Assembly (NCBI RefSeq): GCF_028657195.3
Contig: NZ_JANCPR020000005.1
Span: 62,001-126,000 of the forward strand
Length of the DNA: 64,000 nucleotides
Reading direction: 5' to 3'
DNA from: Streptomyces iconiensis
GTDB taxonomy: Bacteria; Actinomycetota; Actinomycetes; Streptomycetales; Streptomycetaceae
The notes below the pieces were generated by a model, which was given only the letters and a program-made list of their open reading frames with translations, was not told where the DNA came from and made no database searches. A program made the translations under genes and the position numbers. Of the stretch, positions 24,194 to 34,021 are shown piece by piece (the stretch's first letter is position 1; the number at the start of each line of letters is the position of its first letter).

Positions 24194-25978
24194 TTACTTG
24201 GAGGGCTTCACCTGCTGCTGCGGCTTACGCAGTGACAGGTGCAGCTCGCGCAGACGGGTGTCGTCCACCTCGCTCGGGGCACCCATGAGCAGGTCCTGCG
24301 CGTTGCCGTTGAGCGGGAACGCGATGGTCTCGCGGATGTTGGGCTCGTCGGCAAGCAGCATCACGATGCGGTCGATGCCGGGCGCGATGCCGCCGTGCGG
24401 CGGCGCACCGTACTCGAACGCGCGGAGCATGCCGCCGAAGTCACGGCGCACGTCGTCCTCCGAGTACCCGGCGAGGCCGAACGCCTCGAACATGACCTCG
24501 GGTTCATGGTTCCTGATCGCGCCGGAGGACAGCTCGGTGCCGTTGCAGACGATGTCGTACTGGAACGCGAGGATGTCCAGCGGGTCCTTGGTGCGCAGCG
24601 CCTCAAGTCCGCCCTGCGGCATGGAGAACGGGTTGTGCGAGAACTCGATCTTCCCGGTCTCCTCGTCCTTCTCGAACATCGGGAAGTCGACGATCCAGCA
24701 GAACCGGAAGACGTTCTCCTCGAAGTGCCCGGCGCGCTTGGCCACCTCGACCCGGACGGCGCCCATGATCCTGGAGACCTCGTCGAACTCGCCGGCGCCG
24801 AAGAACACCGCGTGCCCCGGCTTCAGCCCGAGCGCCTCGGTGAGGGAGCGGACGTCGTCCTCGGTGAGGAACTTGGCGATGGGGCCACTGAGCGCGCCGT
24901 CGTCGCCGACGCGCACCCAGGCGAGGCCCTTGGCGCCCTGCTCGACGGCGAAGTCGCCGAGCTGGTCGAAGAACTTGCGCGGCTGCGCCGCGGTGTCAGG
25001 CACGGGCAGCGCGCGTACGTGCTTGTCGGCGAACGCCTTGAAGCCGGAGCCCTTGAACAGGTCGGAGACGTCCGTGAGTTCGAGCTGCGCGCGCAGGTCG
25101 GGCTTGTCCGAGCCGTACTTGACCATGGCCTCGCGGAACGGGATACGCGGGAACGGCGAGGTGACCTCACGGCCGTCGCCCAGCTCCCGGAACAGCTCGG
25201 TCATCAGCGTCTCGATGACCTCGAAGACGTCCTCCTGCTCGACGAAGCTCATCTCCATGTCGAGCTGGTAGAACTCGCCGGGCGAGCGGTCGGCGCGCGC
25301 GTCCTCGTCGCGGAAGCAGGGCGCGATCTGGAAGTAGCGGTCGAAGCCCGCGATCATCAGCAGCTGCTTGAACTGCTGCGGGGCCTGCGGCAGCGCGTAG
25401 AACTTCCCGGCGTGCAGGCGGGAGGGCACGAGGAAGTCGCGTGCGCCCTCGGGGGAGGTGGCCGAGAGGATCGGCGTCGCCATCTCGTTGAAGCCCTGCG
25501 CGACCATCTTCTCGCGGATGGAGGCGATGACCTTCGAGCGCAGCATGACGTTCCTGTGCATGCGCTCACGGCGCAGGTCGAGGAAGCGGTACTCCAGCCT
25601 CCGCTCCTCGTTCACCCCGTCCTCCGCATTGATGGTGAACGGGATCTGGTCGGCGGCGCCCAGCACCTCGACGGCGCCGACCTCGACCTCGATCTCACCG
25701 GTCGGCAGGTCGGCGTTGACGTTCTCCTCGCCGCGCGCCGTCACCTTGCCGTCCACTCGTACGACGGATTCTTTGGACAGTGAGCTGAGCTTCTCATTGA
25801 TCTCGCTGGACTCGTCGCGCACGACCAGCTGGACGATGCCGTAGTGGTCGCGAAGATCAAGGAAAAGGATGCCGCCCAGGTTCCGGCGATTGTGCAGCCA
25901 GCCGCTCAGGCGGACGTCAGCGCCGACGTCCGAGGCGCGAAGCTCGCCGCAGGTGTGGGACCGGTACCGATGCATCAT
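24194..25978 (-). CDS. aspS: aspartyl-tRNA synthetase
   Basis: 594 residues, full bacterial-type length. The N-terminal OB fold binds the anticodon ([24 protein letters not shown]). Class II motifs are present: motif 2 [25 protein letters not shown] and motif 3 [13 protein letters not shown], with the bacterial GAD insertion domain between. The ending [16 protein letters not shown] is conserved. Two consecutive ATG codons open the frame. Whether it also charges tRNA-Asn for amidation cannot be told from this window. Confidence 0.97.
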   Translation of the reverse strand: MMHRYRSHTCGELRASDVGADVRLSGWLHNRRNLGGILFLDLRDHYGIVQLVVRDESSEINEKLSSLSKESVVRVDGKVTARGEENVNADLPTGEIEVEVGAVEVLGAADQIPFTINAEDGVNEERRLEYRFLDLRRERMHRNVMLRSKVIASIREKMVAQGFNEMATPILSATSPEGARDFLVPSRLHAGKFYALPQAPQQFKQLLMIAGFDRYFQIAPCFRDEDARADRSPGEFYQLDMEMSFVEQEDVFEVIETLMTELFRELGDGREVTSPFPRIPFREAMVKYGSDKPDLRAQLELTDVSDLFKGSGFKAFADKHVRALPVPDTAAQPRKFFDQLGDFAVEQGAKGLAWVRVGDDGALSGPIAKFLTEDDVRSLTEALGLKPGHAVFFGAGEFDEVSRIMGAVRVEVAKRAGHFEENVFRFCWIVDFPMFEKDEETGKIEFSHNPFSMPQGGLEALRTKDPLDILAFQYDIVCNGTELSSGAIRNHEPEVMFEAFGLAGYSEDDVRRDFGGMLRAFEYGAPPHGGIAPGIDRIVMLLADEPNIRETIAFPLNGNAQDLLMGAPSEVDDTRLRELHLSLRKPQQQVKPSK

Positions 25979-26082
25979 TCATCCAAGTCGTTCGGCTCAG
26001 GAGTCAGAGAGAGGTACTTCTCAGACTACCGTCCTGGACCGATCCCTCTCGCCCGCGTTTCCACTCGTCCCTTAACTCTGCA

Positions 26083-26094
26083 TAAAGTGGTGCA
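26083..26094 (+). promoter_or_regulatory. leaderless promoter of the SpoIIE-type phosphatase gene
   Basis: TAAAGT (26083-26088) ends exactly six bases before the ATG and no Shine-Dalgarno is visible. Confidence 0.6.
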
Positions 26095-28449
26095 ATGCGC
26101 ACCGAAGACGTCCTGTCTGCCCTTGGCGCTGGGCTCTGGACCTGGGAAAACGCCACAGGTCTCGTCACTCTCGACGCGGGGGCAGCGCGTCTTCTCGGCC
26201 TGGAGGAAGATGCGTTCACCGCATCATCCCCAACGCCCCTCACTCTGCCGGGTAACGCTGTCCGTTCACATCTTCACGCTGTCGACTATGTCGGCTTCCA
26301 GGGGATCATCACCCTCGCTCTGGCCGAGCAGACCTCTGCCGAGGCACTCTTGCGGGTGGTGGATGAGGCGGGTTCCGTCATCAGAACCGTGCGGAACCTC
26401 GTCTGCCCCTGCCCTCCCGAGGACCCGGAGGCCGCCGAGCCGGCGGCGCGGATCGTCGGCATGGCCTACGAGGTACCGGAAGCCGAGGCCGAACGCGCGC
26501 GCCAGCGCACCGAGCGGCACCCGCGCGACGCCGAGTACGACGAGAGCGCCGACGAGGCCCAGCAGTGGGACTGGCGGCGCAACCGCGAGGCGTTCCTCCT
26601 CGATACGGGGCGCGCGCTGGCCGAGGCGTACACCACGGCCGATGTGCTGCGCGTCGCCTCCTCCCTGGCCATGCCCGGCTTCTCCCCCGACGCGCTCGCC
26701 GTCTTCTGCCTCTACGGCGACCAGCTCACCGTCTACGGCGCCGCACAGGACGCCGCCGCAGCCGGTCTCGGGCACGCCTCGGGGGTCGGCACGGGCGGGG
26801 CCCGGCTGCGGCTGGCCGCCGACGATCCCGCTGCCGAGGCGGTGCGCACGGGACGCGCCCTGTATCTGCTGAGCGCCGAGGAGTACGAGACACGCTTCCC
26901 CACCGCGCGGCCCGTCGAGACCCAGCCGGGCAGGAACGCGTGGGCCTTTCTGCCGCTGACCGTCGCGGGGCGCACCATCGGCGCGTGGATGGCCGCCTTC
27001 AAACGGCAGGTCACCTTCACCCCCGACGAGCGCGCGGTCCTCACCACCGTCGCGCGCATGCTCGCGCAGTCGCTCTCGCGGGCGATGCTCAACGAGTCGG
27101 AGCGCGAGCTCTCCACCCGCCTCCAGAACACGATGCGCCCCGCGCGCAAGCCCGCCATCCCCGGCATGGAACTGGCCGCGCGCTACGTACCGACCGGCGG
27201 CGGCCTCCAGATCGGCGGCGACTGGTACGACGTGATCCCGCTGCCCTCAGGCCGTACGGCCCTGGTGATCGGCGACGTGCAGGGCCACGACGTACGCGCC
27301 GCGGGGATCATGGGTCAACTCCGCGTCGCGCTACGCGCTTACGCGTCCGAGGGCCACCACCCCGACGCCGTACTCGCCCGCGCCTCCCGGTTCCTGTACG
27401 GAATGAGCGGTGGCGACGCCTCGGCCCTGCCCTCCGAGCCGGTCGACGGTTCCGCGGGGGCCTCGGCCGTGCCGGCCACCGTTCCGCCTGCCGTACCCGC
27501 TGCCGAGCCCGACCCCTACGAGCCGGGCGACGAGGGGCTTGAGCCCACCGACCCCCGCTTCGCCACCTGCCTCTACATCGAGGTCGACCCCGCGACCGGC
27601 ACGCTCGACATCGCCCGCGCCGGACACCCCGACCCGGCCGTGCAGATGCCCGACGGACCGATGCTCGTACGCCCCACGGCGGGCGGCCTCCCGCTGGGCA
27701 TCGACCCCGACTCCGACTACCCCACGACCCGGCTCGTGCTGGAGCCGGGCCAGCGGCTGCTCATGTGCACCGACGGGCTCATCGAGACCGGCGGGCACGA
27801 CCTGGAGACCGGCTGGGCCCGTATCCGCGAGGTGGTCGAGGACCACGCCGGGCCCAACACGGACCTGGACCAGCTCGCCGAGGCGCTCCTCCGGGCCGTG
27901 CACGGCCCGGTCGGGCCGCCCAGGCGCCGCCACCCGGGGCCGCTGGCCGACCGGCACGAGGACGACATCGCGCTGCTGCTGCTCGCGCTCGGGGACCCCG
28001 GCAGCGCCGAGGCGCGGGACGGCACCTCGGTCTCCTCGCGGCGCACGGTCCTGACCATCGCGCAGGCCGAACCCGACCGCATCGCCGAGGCCCGCCACCA
28101 GTTGAAGGACCTGCTGCACGACTGGGCCGACGAGGACCAGGTGGACGGCGCGGTGCTGATGCTGTCCGAGATGCTGACGAACGTCCTCGTCCACACGGAC
28201 GGCGACGCGCTGCTCGTCGCGCAGATCACAGGCCCGCACGAGGGCGACGAGGGCCGTACCCTGCGCGTCCATGTCTCGGACCCCAGCGACGAACTGCCAC
28301 ACCGCCGCGACCCGGGCGAGCTGGCGTCCTCGGGCCGCGGCCTGATGCTGCTGGGCATGCTCGCCGACCGCTGGGGCGTGGACCCGAAGGGCGAGGGCAA
28401 GTGCATCTGGTTCGAGATGCAGGAGGCGGGCCCGTCCGAGAAGGACTGA
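26095..28449 (+). CDS. PAS-GAF-SpoIIE phosphatase-HATPase signalling protein
   Basis: 784 residues in four parts: a PAS-like sensor (about 1-125), a GAF domain (about 160-340), a PP2C/SpoIIE Ser/Thr phosphatase (about 350-640, with GGDWYDVIPLPSGRTALVIGDVQGHD and LLMCTDGLIETGG and the DDIALLLL end) and a C-terminal HATPase_c_2 kinase-like domain (about 655-780, ADEDQVDGAVLMLSEMLTNVLVHT, GRGLMLLGMLADRWG). This layout belongs to Streptomyces anti-sigma/anti-anti-sigma switches: one end can phosphorylate an STAS partner and the other dephosphorylate it. No STAS or sigma gene is adjacent. A Pro/Ala/Glu-rich insert splits the phosphatase domain. Confidence 0.93.
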   Translation: MRTEDVLSALGAGLWTWENATGLVTLDAGAARLLGLEEDAFTASSPTPLTLPGNAVRSHLHAVDYVGFQGIITLALAEQTSAEALLRVVDEAGSVIRTVRNLVCPCPPEDPEAAEPAARIVGMAYEVPEAEAERARQRTERHPRDAEYDESADEAQQWDWRRNREAFLLDTGRALAEAYTTADVLRVASSLAMPGFSPDALAVFCLYGDQLTVYGAAQDAAAAGLGHASGVGTGGARLRLAADDPAAEAVRTGRALYLLSAEEYETRFPTARPVETQPGRNAWAFLPLTVAGRTIGAWMAAFKRQVTFTPDERAVLTTVARMLAQSLSRAMLNESERELSTRLQNTMRPARKPAIPGMELAARYVPTGGGLQIGGDWYDVIPLPSGRTALVIGDVQGHDVRAAGIMGQLRVALRAYASEGHHPDAVLARASRFLYGMSGGDASALPSEPVDGSAGASAVPATVPPAVPAAEPDPYEPGDEGLEPTDPRFATCLYIEVDPATGTLDIARAGHPDPAVQMPDGPMLVRPTAGGLPLGIDPDSDYPTTRLVLEPGQRLLMCTDGLIETGGHDLETGWARIREVVEDHAGPNTDLDQLAEALLRAVHGPVGPPRRRHPGPLADRHEDDIALLLLALGDPGSAEARDGTSVSSRRTVLTIAQAEPDRIAEARHQLKDLLHDWADEDQVDGAVLMLSEMLTNVLVHTDGDALLVAQITGPHEGDEGRTLRVHVSDPSDELPHRRDPGELASSGRGLMLLGMLADRWGVDPKGEGKCIWFEMQEAGPSEKD

Positions 28450-28526
28450 CCCGCCTGATCACTGGCCCGGCCGGTGGGGCCGGCCAGCGCGTCATCGGTG
28501 GTGCGCCGCGTGCCGGGCGCTCGGGC

Positions 28527-29624
28527 TCACGCCTTGGGCGCGCGGGGTGTGGCGGGGACGCGGCCGAGGCGGCCCGCCTTGAAGTCGTCGAACGCCTGGG
28601 CCAGTTCGACGTGGCTGTTCATCACGAACGGCCCGTAGTGCGCCATCGGCTCCCGGATCGGACGGCCGCCCAGCAGTACGACCTCCATGTCGGGGGTGTG
28701 CGAGTCCTGCGCCACGTCGGCCCGCAGCGTCAGCGAACCCGCTTCGCGCCCGGCCCCACCCGGAAGCGCGGTGCTCCCGGCTCCGACACCGGCCCCGGCA
28801 CCGGCGCCGGGCCCGAAGACCACCGTCTGTCCCATCCCCACGGGACGCCGGTCCGTGCCCGCTGAGCCCCGGCCCGCCAGCACGTACGCCAACGCGTTGA
28901 AGTCGTCGCGCCAGGGCAGGGTGACCTCGGCGCCGGGGGAGACGGTGGCGTGGATCATCCTGATGGGGGTGTGCGTGATGCCGGGCCCCTCGTACCCGTC
29001 GATCTCCCCCGCGATGAGCCGCAGCAGTGCGCCACCGTCGGGCGTGGTCAGCAGCTTGACGTTGCCGCCACCGATGTCCTGGTAGCGCGGCGCCCTCATC
29101 TTGTCGGCGGCCGGGAGGTTGACCCACAGCTGGAGCCCGTGGAAGAGCCCGCCGCTCATCACCAGAGCCTCCGGCGGGGCCTCGATGTGCAGCAGCCCCG
29201 AACCCGCTGTCATCCACTGGGTGTCACCGTCGTTGAGGACACCGCCACCGCCCTCGGAGTCCTGGTGCACGAAGCTGCCGTCGAGCAGATATGTGACGGT
29301 CTCGAACCCGCGGTGGGGATGCCAGGGCGTCCCCTTGGGCTCGCCAGGCGCGTACTCCACCTCGCCCATCTGATCCATCATGATGAACGGGTCCAGGTGC
29401 CTGTAGTCGATCCCCGCGAACGCCCTGCGCACGGGGAAGCCCTCGCCCTCGAAACCACTCGGCGCCGTGGCCACGGCGAGCACCGGACGCGGCACGACAC
29501 CTGCCTCTGCGGCACCTTCCGGCTGGGTTCCCTCCGGTGCGGTGCTCAGCGGTGCGGTGCTCAGCGGTGCGGGGGCGGTCACGCGGGGGAGCGTGAGGGG
29601 GTTCTCGACGGTGATCGCGGGCAT
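28527..29624 (-). CDS. pirin-family bicupin protein
   Basis: 365 residues from the ATG with GGAGG four bases upstream. The N-terminal cupin has the pirin metal site (WHPHRGFETVTYLLDG, FVHQDSEGG, GLLHIEAPPE), so Fe-dependent quercetinase-like dioxygenase or redox-sensor activity is possible. The C-terminal cupin is present (REPMAHYGPFVMNSHVELAQAFDDFKAGRLGR). A Gly/Ala repeat insert (GAGAGAGVGAG, about 280-290) separates them and makes the protein longer than usual pirins. A palindrome overlaps its -10. Confidence 0.93.
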   Translation of the reverse strand: MPAITVENPLTLPRVTAPAPLSTAPLSTAPEGTQPEGAAEAGVVPRPVLAVATAPSGFEGEGFPVRRAFAGIDYRHLDPFIMMDQMGEVEYAPGEPKGTPWHPHRGFETVTYLLDGSFVHQDSEGGGGVLNDGDTQWMTAGSGLLHIEAPPEALVMSGGLFHGLQLWVNLPAADKMRAPRYQDIGGGNVKLLTTPDGGALLRLIAGEIDGYEGPGITHTPIRMIHATVSPGAEVTLPWRDDFNALAYVLAGRGSAGTDRRPVGMGQTVVFGPGAGAGAGVGAGSTALPGGAGREAGSLTLRADVAQDSHTPDMEVVLLGGRPIREPMAHYGPFVMNSHVELAQAFDDFKAGRLGRVPATPRAPKA

Positions 29625-29647
29625 GGGGTCCTCCAGGTAGTTCACCG

Positions 29648-29662
29648 TTCAACTTAGTTGAA
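29648..29662. promoter_or_regulatory. 15-bp palindrome over the pirin -10 element
   Basis: TTCAACT-T-AGTTGAA has perfect 7-bp arms. On the minus strand it contains TAAGTT, a -10 placed about 35 bases before the pirin ATG. The form is that of a MarR-type site; no MarR gene is adjacent. Confidence 0.65.
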
Positions 29663-29865
29663 GGATGAACGTCCCGCGAGTCGAGCCCATTCCTCCTGGG
29701 AGGGTGGACGGACGAGGACCGGACGGGCCGGGAAGGCAGGCCGGGAGAATCAGGCAGGCCAGACGGGACAGGCGCGCCACGGGGACAGGCGGGCCGCCGG
29801 GCGAGGCAGGCCACAGGGTCCGGCGGGCGGGGCCAGACAGTCGGGGTCAGGCGGGCGTGGCGGCG

Positions 29866-30408
29866 TCAGCCGTACATGCGCCTCATGGCGAAGTCGACCA
29901 TTTCCTCGACCGCCTTCGCGTCGAAGACGACCCGGTGCTCACCCTCCATGTCGAGCACGAACCCGTACCCGGAGGGCAGCAGGTCGAGGACCTCGGCGCC
30001 CGTGATGACGAAGTACTTCGACTCCTTGCCCGCGTAGACGCGCAGCTCCTTGAGCGTGGTGAACATCGGGATCACCGGCTGCTGCGTGTTGTGCAGCGCG
30101 AGGAAGCCGGGGTTGTCACCGCGCGGGCAGTACACCTTGGACGTGGAGAAGACCCCCTGGAAGTCCTCGGCCGACATCGACCCGGTGGTGAAGGCCCGCA
30201 CCGCCTCCTGGAGCGAGGGCGGCGACGGCTCGGGATAGAGCGGTTGCTGCGCCCCGGGCTGACCGTACGGCGTCTGCTGGGCACCATAGGGCGGCGGCGG
30301 AGCCTGCTGATGATGGCCCTGTTGCCCGTGCTGGCCGGGCTGGCCGTGGGGCCCGGCATGCGGGTAGCCCTGACCTGCTGAGGCACCGGTCTGGTCGTAG
30401 CCGTACAT
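29866..30408 (-). CDS. SseB-like protein with Gly/Gln/Pro-rich N-terminus
   Basis: 180 residues. The first 55 are a low-complexity Gly/Gln/His/Pro/Tyr segment (YGYDQTGA..., QQAPPPPYG) that looks disordered. The rest is an SseB N-terminal-type domain (SLQEAVRAFTTGSMSAEDFQGVFSTSKVYCPRGDNPGFLALHNTQQPVIPMFTTLKELRVYAG). The E. coli name-giver has an unclear role. An exact six-base gap from TACTCT to the ATG suggests a leaderless mRNA. It is divergent from the acyl-CoA dehydrogenase gene, an arrangement I recall in S. coelicolor too. Confidence 0.82.
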   Translation of the reverse strand: MYGYDQTGASAGQGYPHAGPHGQPGQHGQQGHHQQAPPPPYGAQQTPYGQPGAQQPLYPEPSPPSLQEAVRAFTTGSMSAEDFQGVFSTSKVYCPRGDNPGFLALHNTQQPVIPMFTTLKELRVYAGKESKYFVITGAEVLDLLPSGYGFVLDMEGEHRVVFDAKAVEEMVDFAMRRMYG

Positions 30409-30414
30409 ACGGAG

Positions 30415-30420
30415 AGAGTA
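30415..30420 (-). promoter_or_regulatory. leaderless -10 of the SseB-like gene
   Basis: The minus strand reads TACTCT, six bases, ATG, with no ribosome site. Confidence 0.5.
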
Positions 30421-30524
30421 ACCAGTCACAGATGGGCGGCGAGGGGTTGCTTCTTATTACCGGCGGGTAGCATCATCACCAAGACTACTGACAAGTACGA
30501 GCGAGCCAATACGGAGCCGTCGCC

Positions 30525-32351
30525 ATGGGGCATTACAAGTCGAATCTCCGCGACATCGAGTTCAACCTCTTCGAGGTGCTCGAACGCGACACGGTGTACG
30601 GCACCGGACCGTTCGCGGAGATGGATGTCGAGACCGCCAAGAGCGTCCTGAGCGAGATCGCGCGGCTGGCCGAGAACGAGCTGGCCGAGTCCTACGAGGA
30701 GAGCGACCGCACTCCGCCGGTCTTCGACCCCGAGACCAACACCGCTCCGGTGCCGGCTTCTTTCAAGAAGAGCTACCAGGCGTACATGGACGCCGAGTGG
30801 TGGCGGCTGGGCATCCCGGAGGAGATCGGCGGCACCACCGCGCCGCGCTCGCTGCTGTGGGGCTTCGCCGAAACGATCCTGGGCTCGAACCCGGCCGTGT
30901 GGATGTACGCCTCCGGCCCGGCGTTCGCCGGTGTGCTGCACGAGGAAGGCACCGAGGAGCAGCACAAGATCGCTGAGCTGATGGCCGAGAAGCAGTGGGG
31001 CTCCACGATGGTCCTCACCGAGCCGGACGCCGGTTCGGACGTCGGCGCCGGCCGCACCAAGGCGACCAAGCAGGAGGACGGCTCCTGGCACATCGAGGGC
31101 GTGAAGCGCTTCATCACCTCCGGTGAGCACGACATGTCCGAGAACATCGTGCACTTCGTCCTCGCCCGCCCCGAGGGCCACGGTCCCGGTACCAAGGGGC
31201 TCTCGCTCTTCGTCGTACCGAAGTACGACTTCGACTGGGAGACCGGCGAGCTGGGCGAGCGCAACGGCGCCTACGCCACCAACGTCGAGCACAAGATGGG
31301 CCTGAAGGTCTCCAACACCTGCGAGATGACCTTCGGCGCCAACCGGCCCGCCAAGGGCTGGCTCCTCGGCGAGAAGCACGACGGCATCCGCCAGATGTTC
31401 AAGATCATCGAGTTCGCGCGGATGATGGTCGGCACGAAGGCCATCGCGACGCTCTCGACCGGCTACCTCAACGCCCTTGAGTACGCCAAGGAGCGCGTCC
31501 AGGGCGCCGACCTGGCGCAGTTCACCGACAAGACAGCGCCTCGCGTCACCATCACGCACCACCCCGACGTCCGCCGCTCGCTGCTGACGCAGAAGGCGTA
31601 CGCCGAGGGCATGCGCGCCCTCGTGCTCTACACCGCGGCCGTCCAGGACGAGATCCTCGTCAAGGAGTACAACGGCGAGGACGCCGACGCCGCACGCCGC
31701 CTCAACGATCTGCTGCTGCCGATCGTGAAGGGCTACGGCTCCGAGAAGTCCTACGAACAGCTCGCGCAGTCCCTGCAGACCCTGGGCGGCTCCGGCTACC
31801 TCCAGGAGTACCCGATCGAGCAGTACATCCGGGACAGCAAGATCGACACCCTTTACGAGGGCACCACCGCGATCCAGGGCCAGGACTTCTTCTTCCGCAA
31901 GGTCGTCCGCGACCAGGGCCAGGCCCTCACCTCGCTCTCCGAGGAGATCAAGAAGTTCCTGGCCGAGGCACGCGGCGGCGAGGAACTGGCGACCTCGCGC
32001 GACCACCTCGCCAAGGCGGCGGTCGAGCTGGAGGCGATCGTCGGCACCATGCTGACGGACCTGGCCGCCACCGAGAAGGACATCAAGTCCATCTACAAGG
32101 TCGGCCTCAACACGACCCGCTTCCTGATGTCCTCCGGTGACGTCGTCGTCGGCTACCTGCTGCTGCGCGGCGCCGCCGTCGCCACGGAGAAGCTGGCCAC
32201 CGCCTCCCCGAAGGACGTGCCGTTCTACCAGGGCAAGATCGCGGCAGCGAAGTTCTTCGCCGCGAACGTGCTGCCCGGCATCACCTCCCAGCGCGAGCTG
32301 GCCGACGCCGTCGACCTCTCCATCATGGAGCTGGACGAGAACGCGTTCTGA
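30525..32351 (+). CDS. acyl-CoA dehydrogenase, large FadE5-like type
   Basis: 608 residues, longer than the usual 380-400 because of the extra N-terminal and C-terminal helical domains of the large bacterial class. FAD/substrate motifs include [19 protein letters not shown] and [10 protein letters not shown]. Helical domain segments [30 protein letters not shown] and [37 protein letters not shown] are typical. It catalyses the first, FAD-dependent step of acyl-CoA beta-oxidation and passes electrons to ETF. TAGCAT near 30468 gives a short leader with ACGGAG before the ATG. Confidence 0.95.
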   Translation: MGHYKSNLRDIEFNLFEVLERDTVYGTGPFAEMDVETAKSVLSEIARLAENELAESYEESDRTPPVFDPETNTAPVPASFKKSYQAYMDAEWWRLGIPEEIGGTTAPRSLLWGFAETILGSNPAVWMYASGPAFAGVLHEEGTEEQHKIAELMAEKQWGSTMVLTEPDAGSDVGAGRTKATKQEDGSWHIEGVKRFITSGEHDMSENIVHFVLARPEGHGPGTKGLSLFVVPKYDFDWETGELGERNGAYATNVEHKMGLKVSNTCEMTFGANRPAKGWLLGEKHDGIRQMFKIIEFARMMVGTKAIATLSTGYLNALEYAKERVQGADLAQFTDKTAPRVTITHHPDVRRSLLTQKAYAEGMRALVLYTAAVQDEILVKEYNGEDADAARRLNDLLLPIVKGYGSEKSYEQLAQSLQTLGGSGYLQEYPIEQYIRDSKIDTLYEGTTAIQGQDFFFRKVVRDQGQALTSLSEEIKKFLAEARGGEELATSRDHLAKAAVELEAIVGTMLTDLAATEKDIKSIYKVGLNTTRFLMSSGDVVVGYLLLRGAAVATEKLATASPKDVPFYQGKIAAAKFFAANVLPGITSQRELADAVDLSIMELDENAF

Positions 32352-32365
32352 CGGGACGGGTTCAC

Positions 32366-32397
32366 GGGCCCCGGCGGTCCCGGGCCCCGGCGGTCCC
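32366..32397. repeat. perfect 16-bp tandem duplication
   Basis: GGGCCCCGGCGGTCCC occurs twice back to back, 15 bases after the acyl-CoA dehydrogenase stop. Confidence 0.9.
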
Positions 32398-32480
32398 GGG
32401 TCTCCGCCGGTCGGTCCTCGCAGTGGGACCACCGAGGGCACGGGGCCACCTGGAAGCGCCGCGTTGACCGGCCGGGAGTG

Positions 32481-32510
32481 GCATACGCCGCCCCGGCCGG
32501 TGGCGTATGC
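32481..32510. terminator. hairpin between acyl-CoA dehydrogenase and M18 genes
   Basis: GCATACGCC and GGCGTATGC form a 9-bp stem; a terminator is the simplest reading. Confidence 0.45.
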
Positions 32511-32623
32511 GGGGGTCTGCGGGGAGCCGCGGGGAGAGCGCGTCGGGGTCCCCTCGGAGAGGGCACGCTCGGCCGTACTCACGCTGCTGGGCTCCGGCCT
32601 CATCGCGGCACGTGACCTCCTCG

Positions 32624-32635
32624 TATCGTAGGTGC
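32624..32635 (+). promoter_or_regulatory. leaderless promoter of the M18 aminopeptidase gene
   Basis: TATCGT (32624-32629) ends six bases before the ATG. Confidence 0.55.
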
Positions 32636-33928
32636 ATGAGCACACCCACACGCTTCGACCGTGGTCACACCGATGACTTGATGTCCTTTCTCGCCGCCAG
32701 CCCGTCGCCGTACCACGCGGTGGCGAACACCGCGGCGCGACTGGAGAAGGCGGGCTTCCAGCGCGTGTGGGAGACCGAGGCGTGGAACGCCGGAGCGGGT
32801 GGCAAGTACGTGCTGCGCGGGGGTGCGCTGATCGCCTGGTATGTGCCCGAGGGGGCGACGGCGGCCACGCCGTTCCGGATCATCGGTGCGCACACCGACT
32901 CCCCGAACCTGCGCGTGAAGCCCGTTCCCGACACCGGGACGCAGGGGTGGCGGCAGGTCGCCGTGGAGATCTATGGCGGCACCCTGCTCAACACGTGGCT
33001 CGACCGCGACCTGGGCATGAGCGGCAGACTCACGCTGCGGGACGGTACGGCCCACCTCGTGAACGTGGACCGCGCGCTCCTGCGGGTACCGCAGCTCGCC
33101 ATCCACCTGGACCGGCAGGCCAACGATGGGCTCAAGCTGGACAGGCAGCGTCATATGACCCCTGTCTGGGGGCTGGGCGAGCCGCGCGAGGGCGATCTGC
33201 TGCGGTTCCTGGCCGGCGAGGCCGGCATCGCAGCGGACGACATCACCGGGTGGGACCTGATGGCGCACAGTGTGGAGCCTCCCTCCTACCTCGGGCGTGA
33301 CCACGAACTCGTCGCCGGTCCGCGGATGGACAATCTGCTGTCGGTGCACGCGGGCGCCGCCGCACTCGCCGCCGTCGCCGAGAGCGGGAGCGAGCCCTCG
33401 GTGATCCCCGTGCTCGCGGCGTTCGACCACGAGGAGAACGGGAGCCAGTCGGACACCGGGGCTCAGGGCCCGCTGCTCGGCACCGTGCTGGAGCGCTCGG
33501 TCTTCGCACGCGGCGGCTCATACGAAGACCGGGCCAGGGCCTACGCGGGCACCGTCTGCCTCTCCTCGGACACCGGCCATGCCGTGCACCCCAACTACGC
33601 CGAGCGGCACGAACCCGGCCACCACCCGATGCCCAACGGGGGCCCGATCCTCAAGGTCAACGTCAACCAGCGCTACTCCACCGACGGCACCGGGCGCGCA
33701 CTGTTCACCAAGGTCTGCGAGGCGGCGGACGTGCCCTGGCAGCACTTCGTGTCCAACAACGACATGCCGTGCGGGACCACCATCGGCCCCATTACGGCGG
33801 CACGCCACGGCATCACGACCGTCGACATCGGCGTCGCGATCCTCTCGATGCACTCCGCACGCGAGCTGTGCGGCGCAGAGGACCCCCACCTGCTGGCCAA
33901 CTCCCTCACCGCCTTCCTCATGGACTGA
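32636..33928 (+). CDS. M18-family aspartyl aminopeptidase
   Basis: 430 residues. The M18 dinuclear zinc ligands are in place: IGAHTDSPNLRVKP, AAFDHEENGSQSDTGAQG, SDTGHAVHPNY and the final IGVAILSMHSARELCG. The enzyme removes N-terminal Asp or Glu from peptides in the cytoplasm and forms a large tetrahedral oligomer in relatives. The start follows the conserved first residues (FDRGHTDDLMSFLAASPSPYHAV). Confidence 0.95.
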   Translation: MSTPTRFDRGHTDDLMSFLAASPSPYHAVANTAARLEKAGFQRVWETEAWNAGAGGKYVLRGGALIAWYVPEGATAATPFRIIGAHTDSPNLRVKPVPDTGTQGWRQVAVEIYGGTLLNTWLDRDLGMSGRLTLRDGTAHLVNVDRALLRVPQLAIHLDRQANDGLKLDRQRHMTPVWGLGEPREGDLLRFLAGEAGIAADDITGWDLMAHSVEPPSYLGRDHELVAGPRMDNLLSVHAGAAALAAVAESGSEPSVIPVLAAFDHEENGSQSDTGAQGPLLGTVLERSVFARGGSYEDRARAYAGTVCLSSDTGHAVHPNYAERHEPGHHPMPNGGPILKVNVNQRYSTDGTGRALFTKVCEAADVPWQHFVSNNDMPCGTTIGPITAARHGITTVDIGVAILSMHSARELCGAEDPHLLANSLTAFLMD

Positions 33929-33977
33929 GCAGGCGGACCAGTCAGTCAGGGCGGGCAGGGCCTTTGGTGAGACAGGG

Positions 33978-34010
33978 CCAGTTGACCGGGCAAAGCCAGT
34001 TGGCCGGGCA
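33978..34010. repeat. 18-bp-period direct repeat
   Basis: CCAGTTGACCGGGCA and CCAGTTGGCCGGGCA lie 18 bases apart between the M18 gene and the secreted-protein gene. Confidence 0.7.
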
Positions 34011-34021
34011 GGACGAGGCGG

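Noticed and set aside
30426..32651. 741-codon open frame on the strand opposite the acyl-CoA dehydrogenase gene
   Set aside because: It is the antisense shadow of a clearly conserved enzyme; its translation is low-complexity Leu/Val/Gly with no family and its codon bias is that of the complement.
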